Shown: positions 48,954 through 58,083 of the stretch, piece by piece | Numbering within the stretch: position 1 is the stretch's first letter | How the letters are laid out: every line of letters starts with the position of its first letter | IMG/VR virus record: IMGVR_UViG_3300044678_002654 | Coordinates: 24,343 to 88,342 of that record | Length of the DNA stretch: 64,000 bases | Strand: one strand, 5' to 3' | Origin: a virus | Position numbers and translations under genes: made by a program | Notes under the pieces: generated by a model | Seen by the model: the letters and a program-made list of their open reading frames with translations, nothing else | Told to the model about the DNA's origin: nothing | The model's database searches: none

Positions 48954-49594
48954 TGTCGACGACGACTGAGCGAGATACGCCCCCGTGGCCTGAGCCCGAC
49001 ATGCTCGTTGCGCGTGCCGACCTGCGCGCGAAGTCACGCGAGCTGCCCAGTGACTTCTCCCTCTCCTTTGGGCACCCTGTCCTGCTCAACCCGGACACGT
49101 GGGTGCTCGGCCCCGTCATCCTGACACGTGGTTCGGGGCTTCTCGAACAGAGCAACTACCACGTCCTGCTACGTGAGATCAAAAAGCACCGCAACCGGTG
49201 GCGCCTCACACGCGCTAGTCACTGGGGCAGCGGGTGGGTCGAGCACCTCTCGTTCCAGATGTACCGCAAGGGCGGCGTGCGACCAACAGCCCTCTACGCA
49301 TGGCTGCGCGACTGGTTCCTGACCCTTGCGGAGCACTACCCGGTCGCGGACGACTCGCACCACTCGGCGATGCAGCACGCAGCGGCGCTTGAGCACATCC
49401 AGTACGAGGCGAACAAGGTCTACGATGGCGATGTCACCGGAGACCTCTGCCGACAGGTCTTCAGTTGGCTATGGGACCATGAGCAGGTAGAGCTCGAAGA
49501 CCATGATGGCCACGGCGCCCGTCCTTCGCGGGATGCCGTACGTCGCGCACTAGAGCATGTGCTAGGGAGGAGCCTCGAATGCGACGAGTCTTGA
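48953..49594 (+). CDS. Conserved phage protein (GWVEHL / YPV family)
   Basis: A 213-residue protein. HWGSGWVEHLSF, a helix, then HYPVADDSHHS recall a widespread phage family (W-x-x-GW-E ... YPV-D-D) of unknown function. Overlaps the next gene by 16 nt. Confidence 0.76.
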   Translation: MSTTTERDTPPWPEPDMLVARADLRAKSRELPSDFSLSFGHPVLLNPDTWVLGPVILTRGSGLLEQSNYHVLLREIKKHRNRWRLTRASHWGSGWVEHLSFQMYRKGGVRPTALYAWLRDWFLTLAEHYPVADDSHHSAMQHAAALEHIQYEANKVYDGDVTGDLCRQVFSWLWDHEQVELEDHDGHGARPSRDAVRRALEHVLGRSLECDES

Positions 49595-49893
49595 CCTGGA
49601 CTGTGGCAACGACCGAGCGCGGCGCGATCCCTGTCGAGACGCGAGACAAGATCGACTGGGTGGACGAGCACAGCGACGCCACCATCGTGACGGGCGCCTA
49701 CGCGGAGATCCCTTACTCCTACTTCTTCGGCCGCAGAGAACTGCTCGAAGAGATCCAGGTCAAGGAGATCAGCGTGAGCCCTGATGACTGGTGCGAGCCC
49801 CGTGAAACTACGCATCGAGCTGCGATCGCAGCTCTCTGCGAGGCCAACGAATGGAGCTTCGACAGCGCCGAGAAGACCGGCGAGAAGGACTGA
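49579..49893 (+). CDS. Hypothetical protein
   Basis: A 104-residue acidic protein with a beta first half and a helical second half. No motif recognised. Confidence 0.72.
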   Translation: MRRVLTWTVATTERGAIPVETRDKIDWVDEHSDATIVTGAYAEIPYSYFFGRRELLEEIQVKEISVSPDDWCEPRETTHRAAIAALCEANEWSFDSAEKTGEKD

Positions 49894-49896
49894 TCT

Positions 49897-50208
49897 ATGA
49901 AGCTCAGTCTATGGGCGACCTCAAAGCGGTTGGGAATACCGAAGGCCGCGAAAGCGCACCCGGTGGTAGGGCCGTTGGTCGCGTTGCACACGGTACTGTT
50001 CAGAGAAGCGATCAAGCGAGCCACAAGCAAAGGCCCCATGCAATACGATGGCCTCGTCCTTGCCAACCTCGGTGGTATCGCGTACGCGCTGTTGGTAGAC
50101 CTCGAACTTCGCGGTTGGCGTTTGGTAGAGTTCAAGGCCACGCGTATCGCCAACGCAGACTACCGCATCCTGTTCACAGTCGAGGAGGCTGACTCGCCAA
50201 CGCCGTGA
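49897..50208 (+). CDS. Hypothetical protein
   Basis: A 103-residue protein, basic, with a hydrophobic stretch (DGLVLANLGGIAYALLVDL) too polar to be a sure membrane span. Overlaps the next gene by 4 nt. Confidence 0.7.
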   Translation: MKLSLWATSKRLGIPKAAKAHPVVGPLVALHTVLFREAIKRATSKGPMQYDGLVLANLGGIAYALLVDLELRGWRLVEFKATRIANADYRILFTVEEADSPTP

Positions 50209-50963
50209 GCACCGAAGAGACCAAGTGCGCCCGCTGCCCCAACCCACCAAAAAAGGGGTGTAAGCACTGCGAAGGCTGCCTCAAGTACTACCGAGACTTT
50301 CGACAGAAGCAGCGCGACGAAGGCAAGTGCACCAACTGCGGCACGCCGCACGAGGACACGACGAGCAAGTGCGCGAACTGTCTCATGCAAAAGCAGCTCC
50401 GCCTCACAGATCGCCCTCCCGGGATGTGCGCATGGTGCACCAACGACGCACTACCTGGGAAGGCGGGGTGTGAAAAGTGCCGCAAGCGAGACAAAGCGAG
50501 ACTTGACGAGAGGTACGAGAAGGGGCTCTGCTCCTGCGGCCGAGAGCCCCGCCTGCCAGGGCGGAGGATCGGGAGTGTGTGCGACTACAACGCACAACGC
50601 CGGCACGCGAAGCGGTCAGAGCAGGCGCGCAAGACGCGTCGCTGTCGAAACCATCGCCACCGCCACGTCGCGCCGAACAGCTCGTACCTGTGCACAGAGT
50701 GCGTAGCCAGCGCGCGGAAAACGCGCAAAAAGCTACAACGCGACAGAAAGCTCAAGGGCATCTGCACTCGTTGCACGGAAAAGGCCGTCAACGGCGTCTT
50801 GTGCCCCGCTCACGCCAAGAAGAACCGACTGCGTGTGAGCAGAGCGCGTAGCGCACGTATCGCCAAAGGCATCTGCCTCCGTTGCACCGCCGAAGCGACC
50901 GAGGGCCTCCTGTGTGAGACTCACGCGGAGCTGATCCGAAACGCACAGAAAGGAATCAAATGA
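50205..50963 (+). CDS. Tandem zinc-knuckle array protein
   Basis: A 252-residue, very basic protein with about seven CxxC-type knuckles at ~30-residue steps (CARC, CKHC, CTNC, CANC, CAWC, CTRC, CLRC), each followed by an Arg/Lys-rich helix. It probably wraps nucleic acid. I know no family with this exact array. GTG start in the upstream stop. Confidence 0.74.
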   Translation: MSTEETKCARCPNPPKKGCKHCEGCLKYYRDFRQKQRDEGKCTNCGTPHEDTTSKCANCLMQKQLRLTDRPPGMCAWCTNDALPGKAGCEKCRKRDKARLDERYEKGLCSCGREPRLPGRRIGSVCDYNAQRRHAKRSEQARKTRRCRNHRHRHVAPNSSYLCTECVASARKTRKKLQRDRKLKGICTRCTEKAVNGVLCPAHAKKNRLRVSRARSARIAKGICLRCTAEATEGLLCETHAELIRNAQKGIK

Positions 50964-51475
50964 AGACCTACGACCCCCGTGGCATCTCCGTCGTCGTTCG
51001 CTCCTGCGGCAAGACGTACAAGCACGCCATTGACCGCGCCATGCGTGTGCTCAACCTCTGGTACGGACGGGAGGCGGACGTGAAGCTCTACGCGATCAAT
51101 GTCGTTCAGCCCGGCTCGATGAACCCCGAGGATGAAAACACCGAGCGCGGTCAGTACATCATCCACGCGCTCGGCCTGCACAAGGACGGCGAGCTCGTCG
51201 AATGTGACCCGAACGCGTCTGGCCGGGTGCACCTGCCGCATGACACTCCGTGTGTCCACGGCAGCCACGCCAGCGAGCTCCCGATGGGTGCGGCGAACAC
51301 CTCCACGATCGGGCAAAACCGTGGCGGCTACGTCGCGGTCGAGTACGGCACTGGCTGGAGGGGTATGCCGGTGCAGGCGGTCACGCAGTTTCAGATCAAC
51401 AAGGACGGAGAGGTGTGGCCGTCCTACAAGCTCCCGGGCTACACGAGTGGCGACGACAAGCTCGTGCTTGAGTGA
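50960..51475 (+). CDS. Hypothetical protein
   Basis: A 171-residue protein, Gly/His/Thr-rich with strand-like repeats. Overlaps the zinc-array gene by 4 nt; palindrome 51478-51490 follows its stop. Confidence 0.73.
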   Translation: MKTYDPRGISVVVRSCGKTYKHAIDRAMRVLNLWYGREADVKLYAINVVQPGSMNPEDENTERGQYIIHALGLHKDGELVECDPNASGRVHLPHDTPCVHGSHASELPMGAANTSTIGQNRGGYVAVEYGTGWRGMPVQAVTQFQINKDGEVWPSYKLPGYTSGDDKLVLE

Positions 51476-51477
51476 GT

Positions 51478-51490
51478 TTCACGGAGTGAA
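51478..51490. promoter_or_regulatory. TTCAC-N3-GTGAA palindrome (GGA centre)
   Basis: Intergenic; SD of the GTG at 51494. Exact. Confidence 0.9.
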
Positions 51491-51493
51491 CAC

Positions 51494-51754
51494 GTGAGCA
51501 AGGAAGCGCTGAGTCTCGAAGAGGTAGAAGCGCTCATCAACGACTGTGTCTGGCTCCTGCTCGACGACGGGGAAGAGGTCTGCCCTGGGTGCGTGAGCGA
51601 CCTGAAGGAGTACCTGCTGGCCGAAGCGAGCGCCGCGATCGAGCACGGGCACTTTTCGGGATGGGTCGTGGTCGGGTGGATCCCCGACGACAGCCCTGAG
51701 CTCTCCTGCTGCAACTGCGAGCGCAGGGACAACTTCGAAGAGGCCAGGGAGTAA
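51494..51754 (+). CDS. Small zinc-knuckle protein
   Basis: An 86-residue acidic protein with CPGC and CCNC. GTG start; SD is the GGAG inside the palindrome (7 nt). Confidence 0.73.
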   Translation: MSKEALSLEEVEALINDCVWLLLDDGEEVCPGCVSDLKEYLLAEASAAIEHGHFSGWVVVGWIPDDSPELSCCNCERRDNFEEARE

Positions 51755-51759
51755 CACCC

Positions 51760-51957
51760 ATGCGACACGCCTGGGAGATCGTCGGCTACGTGAGCCTGGA
51801 TGGGTTGGTGTGCCGAAACTGCTGGGACATCGACCCTGGCGGTCACGACGCACCACCCGTCTTCCTGTGTGATGACGGCGCCAAAGAGAAGTGCGGCGAC
51901 TGCGGGGAGCGCCTCGACGGCGATGACGGCACCGAAGCTACGCAAGGAGAGACGTGA
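51760..51957 (+). CDS. Small zinc-ribbon protein
   Basis: A 65-residue protein with CRNC and CGDC pairs ~27 residues apart, a minimal zinc ribbon. Acidic end. Overlaps the next gene by 4 nt. Confidence 0.73.
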   Translation: MRHAWEIVGYVSLDGLVCRNCWDIDPGGHDAPPVFLCDDGAKEKCGDCGERLDGDDGTEATQGET

Positions 51958-52184
51958 AACTGAACATCTATCTGGTCACCCGCCCTGACGGCAACTATGA
52001 CGAATACAGAGGCTTTGTCATCGCAGCGACGGATGAGGCCATGGTCCGTGCGCTCGTGCACGCTGAAGCGGATGGCCAATTTACCTCCGGGTGGTCCTGG
52101 GACAAGGCAACGATTGAGCTTGTCGGACGAGGCGCGAAGGGTGTGCACGCCGGAGTGCTGCTGTCTGACTACAAGGCGGGTTGA
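51954..52184 (+). CDS. Conserved small phage protein
   Basis: A 76-residue protein. YLVTRPD, YRGFVIAATDEAM, then GVLLSDYKAG match a small conserved phage family (strand, helix, final FNAG-type end), function unknown. Confidence 0.75.
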   Translation: MKLNIYLVTRPDGNYDEYRGFVIAATDEAMVRALVHAEADGQFTSGWSWDKATIELVGRGAKGVHAGVLLSDYKAG

Positions 52185-52187
52185 CGC

Positions 52188-52490
52188 GTGAACATCGGCG
52201 GCGCCGTGAAGGCGATGAAGCGCGGCCGGCTGGTTCAACCGACAGGCGAGGCGAAAGATCCTGCTTTCGTGTTCTGGTACGACAGAGCGCAAAAGGCGGT
52301 CTTGATCGTGGAGATCGAACGCCTGTGGTGGAACATCACGGTTGAGAAGACCACACGAGAAGAAGCGCTCCGTGGGTTGCACACAAAAGGTCAGCGGGTG
52401 CACGCGGCCGTGCTCATGGAAGCGAGCTTGACGATGAGAGAGATCTTGGGGCAATGGAAAGTTGTCCCGTGGCCAAGGAGCAGCAAGTGA
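52188..52490 (+). CDS. Hypothetical protein
   Basis: A 100-residue basic protein, GTG start. Strand-rich core (AVLIVEIERLWWNITV) like many small phage early proteins. Confidence 0.72.
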   Translation: MNIGGAVKAMKRGRLVQPTGEAKDPAFVFWYDRAQKAVLIVEIERLWWNITVEKTTREEALRGLHTKGQRVHAAVLMEASLTMREILGQWKVVPWPRSSK

Positions 52491-52795
52491 ACCGTGAACG
52501 TCTCTTCAAAGCCTTCGCTGACATCGCCTTGCTAGCCGACCTCGAAGAGCTGAACTGGGCAGCCTCGAAGCAGGTCTACGGCGCAGAAACCATCGACAGG
52601 TGGATCAAGAACTGCGACGACGCTGGAGCGGCTGTGAAAGATGACTTCCTGGTGAAGATGCTCTTCATCGAGATGTTCCTGCGCCTCGCGAACGGGCACT
52701 CGCTGCCCAAGAACGTGGGCCTCAAGGAACAGATGGACATCGTATACGAAGAACTCGGGATCGACCCGAGGAACACGGGAGAGTATCCGTCATGA
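52487..52795 (+). CDS. Hypothetical helical protein
   Basis: A 102-residue helical protein; GTG overlaps the upstream stop. No motif recognised. Confidence 0.72.
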   Translation: MNRERLFKAFADIALLADLEELNWAASKQVYGAETIDRWIKNCDDAGAAVKDDFLVKMLFIEMFLRLANGHSLPKNVGLKEQMDIVYEELGIDPRNTGEYPS

Positions 52796-53832
52796 TCATC
52801 TACGGTGAGGTCCCCAAGAAGATCGCGTACTTCAAGCGTGACCCCTGCAAAGTACATCGCGGCTGGGTCGGCTTCGACGACCTCGACATCGCACCACCCA
52901 TTACGGCGACCCCGGCGTTCGCCGTAGACGCCTCGTCGAAGGACGGACGTGAAACCGCTGCGCGTTGGGCCGGCAAGGGCTCCACAGTGCAGGAGCTCGA
53001 CAACGACCCCATCAAGGCGGTTGAGATCCTGTCGCTGGAGAAGCGGCAAGAAGGCGGTCGCGCATACAAGGTGCGCCTCCAAGGCGTGCTCGATGGTACA
53101 CTCTACGTGGACATGCGAGAGGACGTGGTGCTCGATGCACTCCTCGCAAGCGGGGCAAAGAAGGGAGGTATCCTCGAAGGACCGTTCGTTTGGGGAAGGA
53201 ACGAGACCCAACTGCGGCTCGTGCGAGTAGCGTCCACCCTCCATGCGGCGATGCTCCAGGCCGCTGAGCGCAAGGCGACGAAGGACCTGACGCAGGCAGA
53301 CTACGAGCTCGGCGGGGTGTACCTCACACGGAAGCTGGATGTGATGGTCTACCTGGGCAAATGCGACGTGGATGACATCGTCGAGACGAAGAAGGCAGAG
53401 GACTACCCATCACGTAAACCTGCGCAATACGGCGTGAAGCTCGAACGCGGGGTCAACGCCTGGGTGACCTTACGCGCGGTCGTAGAAACCGAAGCTGATC
53501 GAGAGAAGATTGAGCCTTGGGCCGAGGCGTGGGCGCGTATGCAAGACCCCACAACTACTTGTGGCTGGACATGCCGTGTGGTCAAGAAGCCCGCACTGAT
53601 CCGACAGGTGGGCAAGGTCAAGGTGGACTTTGAAAAGTACAGTCGCGCAGTGGCAAAGTCCAGTGAACACGCCCTGAAAATGCAGAACCGGGACGAAAGA
53701 TGCCATGATTACAAGAGGCTTCTATTCAACTATCGGCGAGATGCCACACTCGCCGCCCACGTCCGCCCGGCTGGCGAGCCTCGCCCCGACCACCCGGAGT
53801 ACGAGGAGATCTGGGCCAGCGTGACGCCGTGA
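52792..53832 (+). CDS. Hypothetical protein, 346 residues
   Basis: An alpha/beta protein with two apparent halves: ~1-150 and ~165-320. The second contains GGVYLTRKLDVMVYLGKCDV. Basic C-terminus. It is one of the longer genes of the early block and is coupled to both neighbours, but no family is recognised. Confidence 0.75.
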   Translation: MIIYGEVPKKIAYFKRDPCKVHRGWVGFDDLDIAPPITATPAFAVDASSKDGRETAARWAGKGSTVQELDNDPIKAVEILSLEKRQEGGRAYKVRLQGVLDGTLYVDMREDVVLDALLASGAKKGGILEGPFVWGRNETQLRLVRVASTLHAAMLQAAERKATKDLTQADYELGGVYLTRKLDVMVYLGKCDVDDIVETKKAEDYPSRKPAQYGVKLERGVNAWVTLRAVVETEADREKIEPWAEAWARMQDPTTTCGWTCRVVKKPALIRQVGKVKVDFEKYSRAVAKSSEHALKMQNRDERCHDYKRLLFNYRRDATLAAHVRPAGEPRPDHPEYEEIWASVTP

Positions 53833-54143
53833 ACCTCGACGACCTCGAAGAGAACGAGAAGTTTCGGGGCATCTGTGACCGTGCCGTGTTTGCCAAGCAC
53901 AACGCGGCGTACAAGTGGTACTTGCAGGCGGTGTCCGTAAAGGATGAAGACGCAGAGGCGACTATCTTGGTGGCCGTACCTGCGAGCGTGAGGAAGGAGT
54001 ACTCCGTCCCAGGCGACGCCAGGGCGCACATCCCCAATGGCTACCAAGCTGTGACCTACTCCAGCAAACTATGGACCTACTTCCTGCCAGTCCCGACCCA
54101 GGAGAGCTTGACGGTTTCGTTCCGACTGCCTTTCGCGGAGTGA
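53829..54143 (+). CDS. Hypothetical protein
   Basis: A 104-residue protein, GTG start. Aromatic, strand-rich C-terminal half; ends P-F-A-E-stop in a one-mismatch palindrome (54132-54144), where the left arm is TTCGC. Confidence 0.73.
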   Translation: MNLDDLEENEKFRGICDRAVFAKHNAAYKWYLQAVSVKDEDAEATILVAVPASVRKEYSVPGDARAHIPNGYQAVTYSSKLWTYFLPVPTQESLTVSFRLPFAE

Positions 54144-54144
54144 A
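54132..54144. promoter_or_regulatory. Near palindrome, left arm TTCGC, centre GGA
   Basis: One mismatch. Stop of the 53829 gene and SD of the 54148 gene. Confidence 0.65.
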
Positions 54145-54147
54145 CAC

Positions 54148-54489
54148 ATGACCCAAGCACCCAATAGCGAGTTCGGCCTGTCTCCTGCGCAGGAAGCCTT
54201 ACGGCTACAGATCTTCGCGCACGTCCAGTCGCACTTCGCGAACCTGCCTCGCGACAAGCACTACTTCATCGGACTGGTGACACAGCCCGCCCACATCATT
54301 GACGGGAACCTACCGATCTTTGAGCGCCGCTACGCGTTCTACTACGCCCCTGGCTACGGAGTCATCTCCGAGCGGCATCGCACGAGCGAAGGGGTCGACC
54401 TGCCGAGGCTCACATCGAACAATGGCTTCGTCTGGGAGCTCGTGCAGTGCTTGAGGGATGACACGACATTTCACCCGGTGAACCCGTGA
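54148..54489 (+). CDS. Hypothetical protein
   Basis: A 113-residue protein. Its ATG uses GGAG of the near-palindrome (7 nt), and its end contains an exact palindrome (54470-54482), read T-F-H-P-V-N. Tyr-rich middle. Confidence 0.73.
   Translation: MTQAPNSEFGLSPAQEALRLQIFAHVQSHFANLPRDKHYFIGLVTQPAHIIDGNLPIFERRYAFYYAPGYGVISERHRTSEGVDLPRLTSNNGFVWELVQCLRDDTTFHPVNP
54470..54482. promoter_or_regulatory. TTCAC-N3-GTGAA palindrome (CCG centre)
   Basis: In the last codons of the 54148 gene. Exact. Only 338 nt from the near match. Confidence 0.87.
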
Positions 54490-54764
54490 ACAAAGCCAGC
54501 GCCCGGGCCACGCTGCGCGCGCTGCGCCGTCGAGTAGAAGACGCTGCTCGTGAGCGCTTCGGGAAGCACTTCCCCTTACGCGTGTACCTCGATACGAGCG
54601 ACGGGGACCCCGCCTTGTTCGACGCATGTATTCAGTACATCAAGAGGCCACCGGAAGCAGCGGACTCGATCCTGTTTCCTGTCAACGACGTGGTCACTGA
54701 CTCAACCGAAGAGAAGGCTCTCGCGGGGCTGCTTCGGGCCATTGAAAGTAAGGCGAAAACATGA
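54486..54764 (+). CDS. Hypothetical basic protein
   Basis: A 92-residue protein: Arg/Ala-rich N-terminal helix, then strands. GTG overlaps the upstream stop. Confidence 0.72.
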   Translation: MNKASARATLRALRRRVEDAARERFGKHFPLRVYLDTSDGDPALFDACIQYIKRPPEAADSILFPVNDVVTDSTEEKALAGLLRAIESKAKT

Positions 54765-55561
54765 AGGACAATATCAAGAAGCTCCACGAGTTCTCCGGCT
54801 CCGGGGAGTTCTTCGACGACATGTGGGTGCTGTTCGAGGCCGATGGCCAGACGCGCCTTGAGTTCTGGCGCCGAGCCGACGGACGCGACGAGGACACCAC
54901 CCCGCAGACCATCTTCGAGGTGTTCCGCCACGACATCCCCGAGGACGTCTACGCAGACCAGGACTGGGCACACGCATCGGCGGTGGCGTCCTACATCGGC
55001 GACACGGAGGAAAAGGTGCTCGCCGAGGGGAAGGACGAAAACTCTGTCACCCGCGCGCATTGCCTCGTCGACATCGCCAACTACTACGGGTGGGAGAACA
55101 TCGACAGCTACCCCCTGCGCTTGACGGCGGTGGAGCTCTGGGAGCGGTGGGGAGACGACAAGCGGGACGACCCGAGGCATGACCTGCTCGACGACCAGTA
55201 CGACGGGTGCATCCTCGACGGAAGAGAGGTCGACAAGACGCGGCTGGCGGGGCTGCAAGAGGCGGGCGTGGAGCGGCTGCTCTCGGCGCTCGTGTCGGCG
55301 GGCATGGGTGGCTGGGACTTCTGGAAGGCCCTGGGCGAGGCGTCCTACCTCCACGCGAAGATGCGCAACGCCGACGAGAAGCCCGACATGTACCCGTTGC
55401 GGCGTGTGGCATCTGCGCTGGTGGGGTCTGACACCACAAAGACCCTGTCCTGCGACCCCGGCACCGTGTGCTTCCTGACCAATCCCTCGGGTGGGTACAA
55501 GCTGCTGCGCACGAACCCTCACTACATGTGGGTGGAGGAAGGTGGCACGAATCATGAGTGA
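54761..55561 (+). CDS. Acidic hypothetical protein
   Basis: A 266-residue protein, Asp/Glu/Trp-rich, mostly helical, with a beta-like end. No recognised motif. Coupled by 4-nt and 8-nt overlaps to its neighbours. Confidence 0.75.
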   Translation: MKDNIKKLHEFSGSGEFFDDMWVLFEADGQTRLEFWRRADGRDEDTTPQTIFEVFRHDIPEDVYADQDWAHASAVASYIGDTEEKVLAEGKDENSVTRAHCLVDIANYYGWENIDSYPLRLTAVELWERWGDDKRDDPRHDLLDDQYDGCILDGREVDKTRLAGLQEAGVERLLSALVSAGMGGWDFWKALGEASYLHAKMRNADEKPDMYPLRRVASALVGSDTTKTLSCDPGTVCFLTNPSGGYKLLRTNPHYMWVEEGGTNHE

Positions 55562-55829
55562 CAAGCAGCTTCCCGCTGGCGACTACAAGTTGACCCAACA
55601 AGGAGAAGCGTTCGGCACGCTGTCGATCTACTACCACCCCAACAAGAACACCATGGTCTACGTAGGCGGGCAAAACCACAACGGTGCGATCCACTCAGCG
55701 ACCTTCGTCGCTTCGGCAGCAGAAGTCGAAACCCTGTGCAAAGCAGTGATCGAGTCGCTCGCCAACGCCTGCGGCGTGCCCATCGAAGAGATCGTAATGG
55801 GTGAGTCTCCCTTTGGAGCTTTGGGATGA
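55554..55829 (+). CDS. Hypothetical protein
   Basis: A 91-residue protein with Gly/Tyr-rich strands then a helix. Overlaps the neighbours by 8 and 4 nt. Confidence 0.72.
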   Translation: MSDKQLPAGDYKLTQQGEAFGTLSIYYHPNKNTMVYVGGQNHNGAIHSATFVASAAEVETLCKAVIESLANACGVPIEEIVMGESPFGALG

Positions 55830-56386
55830 GGCGTGACGTACGCGTCATCCTCTCAGACCCGTCGACACGCAAAGAGCTTCTGGACCGCGCGACGAAGGGC
55901 GTCATCGCAGTAGGGCGTGACGGCACACACGCCGTCGAAACACCGCCAACGAACGGAGCAACGAAGATGAAGTGCGCAAAGTGCCCGACCTGTGGGCAAG
56001 AGATGCCCAAGGTCGAAGGGTGGAAGGTCAACGCCAAGGGTCTCGCATGGTCCCACCGCGACGACGGCACACTGACGTGGTACTTCGAAGGCGACGAGGG
56101 TGCCTCCATTGGAGAATGCGGGGGCAAGGGCCGAGCCCACGTATTCGGCCAACTGATGTCCGCCATGCTGGCGTACCTCGCAGACCGCTGCGAAGAAAAC
56201 CGCGAGCAGGTCGACACCTACGCATTCGAGGTCGCTGCGCTGGATCTCGTTCCGACGCTCGCCTCGGAGGAGGTTCGCCCCGGCAAGCCGATCCCGTGGA
56301 AGCGCGGCGCCAAGGCCGCCCTGGTCCACCGAGCCAGTTTGCTCGCGGCCGAGGCCGTGAAGACCTTGCAAGAAGAGGCGAAGTGA
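55826..56386 (+). CDS. Hypothetical protein with Cys cluster
   Basis: A 186-residue protein. CAKCPTCG (~50-57) is a probable zinc knuckle; Trp/Asp-rich strands follow, then a Ala-rich helix. Overlaps the next ATG by 1 nt. Confidence 0.74.
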   Translation: MRRDVRVILSDPSTRKELLDRATKGVIAVGRDGTHAVETPPTNGATKMKCAKCPTCGQEMPKVEGWKVNAKGLAWSHRDDGTLTWYFEGDEGASIGECGGKGRAHVFGQLMSAMLAYLADRCEENREQVDTYAFEVAALDLVPTLASEEVRPGKPIPWKRGAKAALVHRASLLAAEAVKTLQEEAK

Positions 56387-56817
56387 TGAACAAGAAGGAA
56401 GACGTATTCGCGGCGCTCACCGCCTATCTCGATGTGAACGGCGGACCTGATGCGATCAAGGACTTCTTCGATGACTACAAGATGAGCATCGGGGTGACTG
56501 GTCGGTCGATCGCTGCCACGCTGATCGTGCTCTCCGACGGGGAAACGTGGGAGCGCGTGGGAGGCTCCCACTTCGTCGACGTGACCCAGGAAGAGCTGGA
56601 GGAAATCGAGGAAGGCACGAAGACGAGGAACGTGGTCGACCGACGCCACTGGCGCCCCCTTCACGACACCCAGGAGGTGTGGGTGGTAACTCCGTCAGAC
56701 GGAGACGGCCCTCCCTACTGTGCGTTCCGCACGAAAGCTGCCGCAAAGAACTTCCTGAGCGAAGATCCCGCGCGAGCGGACGACAGCATCTGGCAGCTTC
56801 ATCTCCCTCCGGGCTGA
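56386..56817 (+). CDS. Acidic hypothetical protein
   Basis: A 143-residue protein; ATG on the upstream TGA. Helix, strand, Glu-rich helix, then a strand-rich end. No family recognised. Confidence 0.73.
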   Translation: MNKKEDVFAALTAYLDVNGGPDAIKDFFDDYKMSIGVTGRSIAATLIVLSDGETWERVGGSHFVDVTQEELEEIEEGTKTRNVVDRRHWRPLHDTQEVWVVTPSDGDGPPYCAFRTKAAAKNFLSEDPARADDSIWQLHLPPG

Positions 56818-56869
56818 TAGACAGCCTCAAGGCTCTGTCACCCGGGTCTCGTCGTAAGAAAGGCTGAAG

Positions 56870-57211
56870 ATGCAACTACGTGAAGCTGTCTACGCGTTTC
56901 GAGATGCAATGACCGGGGCGAACCCCAAGGACAAGCCCGCCATCGGCGAGGCGTGGTCCATCTATGTCGACAACCTGCACCGCACCGGGATGATCACCGA
57001 CGCTCAGGCGCACGACTGGTGCCTGCCGGAGAGCTTCACGCTCCCTGCGCTGCCAGAGGAAGGGGATGTGTGTCGATCTCGCCGCGATGGCACGCCAGCT
57101 TACGTGGACGAAGTCAAGGGCGGACAGATCTACTACCGACGGGACGGTGTGGACCACAGCGCCAACGTCAACGAGTTCATGCAGAGCTACAAGAAGGTCA
57201 AAGGGCTGTGA
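56870..57211 (+). CDS. Hypothetical protein
   Basis: A 113-residue protein with a GAAAGG SD. Helical first half; the second half (GTPAYVDEVKGGQIYYR) is beta. Follows a 52-nt gap with a small hairpin. Confidence 0.73.
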   Translation: MQLREAVYAFRDAMTGANPKDKPAIGEAWSIYVDNLHRTGMITDAQAHDWCLPESFTLPALPEEGDVCRSRRDGTPAYVDEVKGGQIYYRRDGVDHSANVNEFMQSYKKVKGL

Positions 57212-57654
57212 CCCAGGGCCAGGAGTTCCCGCTCAAGGGGTACCTCTTCCAGACTGTGATCGGCTTTCGGTTGGGCGGAGATGTGACGAGGGACTCCGCC
57301 AGCCTTGCCTCACATCTGCGGTACCTCATCGAGTGCAAGCTCTCCCTCATCGACTGGTCTCTCGTGTATGGGCTCGAAGGGACAGAAGAGAACGACAGTG
57401 CTGCCGGGGCCGATCCGTATGAAGGGACTGGCACCCTCGGCGTCACCATGCTCATCACCGGCATGACGCCGGAGGAGTGGCTCGCCGAGCACATCTGGGG
57501 TGCCCCAGGAATCCGTCACTACACGACCCCGAATAATGTGCGGGTCGTGCGCATTGAGAAGGACTACGCCGAGGGCGACCTGACGATCCGCCGCGTCGAA
57601 TACGTGGTGAGCCCCAAGATGGTCGACTGGGACGACGCGCCTTTCACGGAGTGA
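57208..57654 (+). CDS. Hypothetical protein ending in the palindrome
   Basis: A 148-residue protein, GTG start in the upstream stop. Alternating strands and helices; ends P-F-T-E-stop in site 57643-57655. Confidence 0.74.
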   Translation: MTQGQEFPLKGYLFQTVIGFRLGGDVTRDSASLASHLRYLIECKLSLIDWSLVYGLEGTEENDSAAGADPYEGTGTLGVTMLITGMTPEEWLAEHIWGAPGIRHYTTPNNVRVVRIEKDYAEGDLTIRRVEYVVSPKMVDWDDAPFTE

Positions 57655-57655
57655 A
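57643..57655. promoter_or_regulatory. TTCAC-N3-GTGAA palindrome (GGA centre)
   Basis: Stop of the 57208 gene; SD of CGC paralog 3. Exact. Confidence 0.9.
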
Positions 57656-57660
57656 GAACA

Positions 57661-58083
57661 ATGAAGAACCCCTTTCGAAAGATGCTCGAACTGCTCGATG
57701 AGACAGGCGCCGACCGGCTCCTGGCGAACTACGCATGGGAGACGGGCACCCCTAGCCCCTGCGGTTGCATCTTCGGGACGCTGACGCACCACGCGATCCC
57801 TGAGTTCGAACCCAACGGATTCTTCCGCCACAGCATGTCGGACATGTTTCGAGAATGGTCGGAGAGTCTCGGGTTGACGCCAGAGGACATCCGCGACCTG
57901 GAGATGTTCAACGACAACTTCGCCAACGAAGAACTGGAGTGGGAGAAGGAAGAAAACGGGGAGGATGACATCAGCCTGATCGACTACGAAAAGTTCTCCA
58001 AGGACCGCTACGCCGTCGTCGTCGAGTACCTGATGCGGCACGCCGCTGCGTTCGATGAGGCGCACCCCAAGGAGACCGAGTAG
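57661..58083 (+). CDS. CGC-motif paralog 3
   Basis: A 140-residue protein: RKMLELLDETGADRLLANYAW, CGCIFGTLTH, LEMFND and RYAVVVEYLM match paralogs 1 and 2. SD is the palindrome GGAG (9 nt). Very acidic middle. Confidence 0.77.
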   Translation: MKNPFRKMLELLDETGADRLLANYAWETGTPSPCGCIFGTLTHHAIPEFEPNGFFRHSMSDMFREWSESLGLTPEDIRDLEMFNDNFANEELEWEKEENGEDDISLIDYEKFSKDRYAVVVEYLMRHAAAFDEAHPKETE

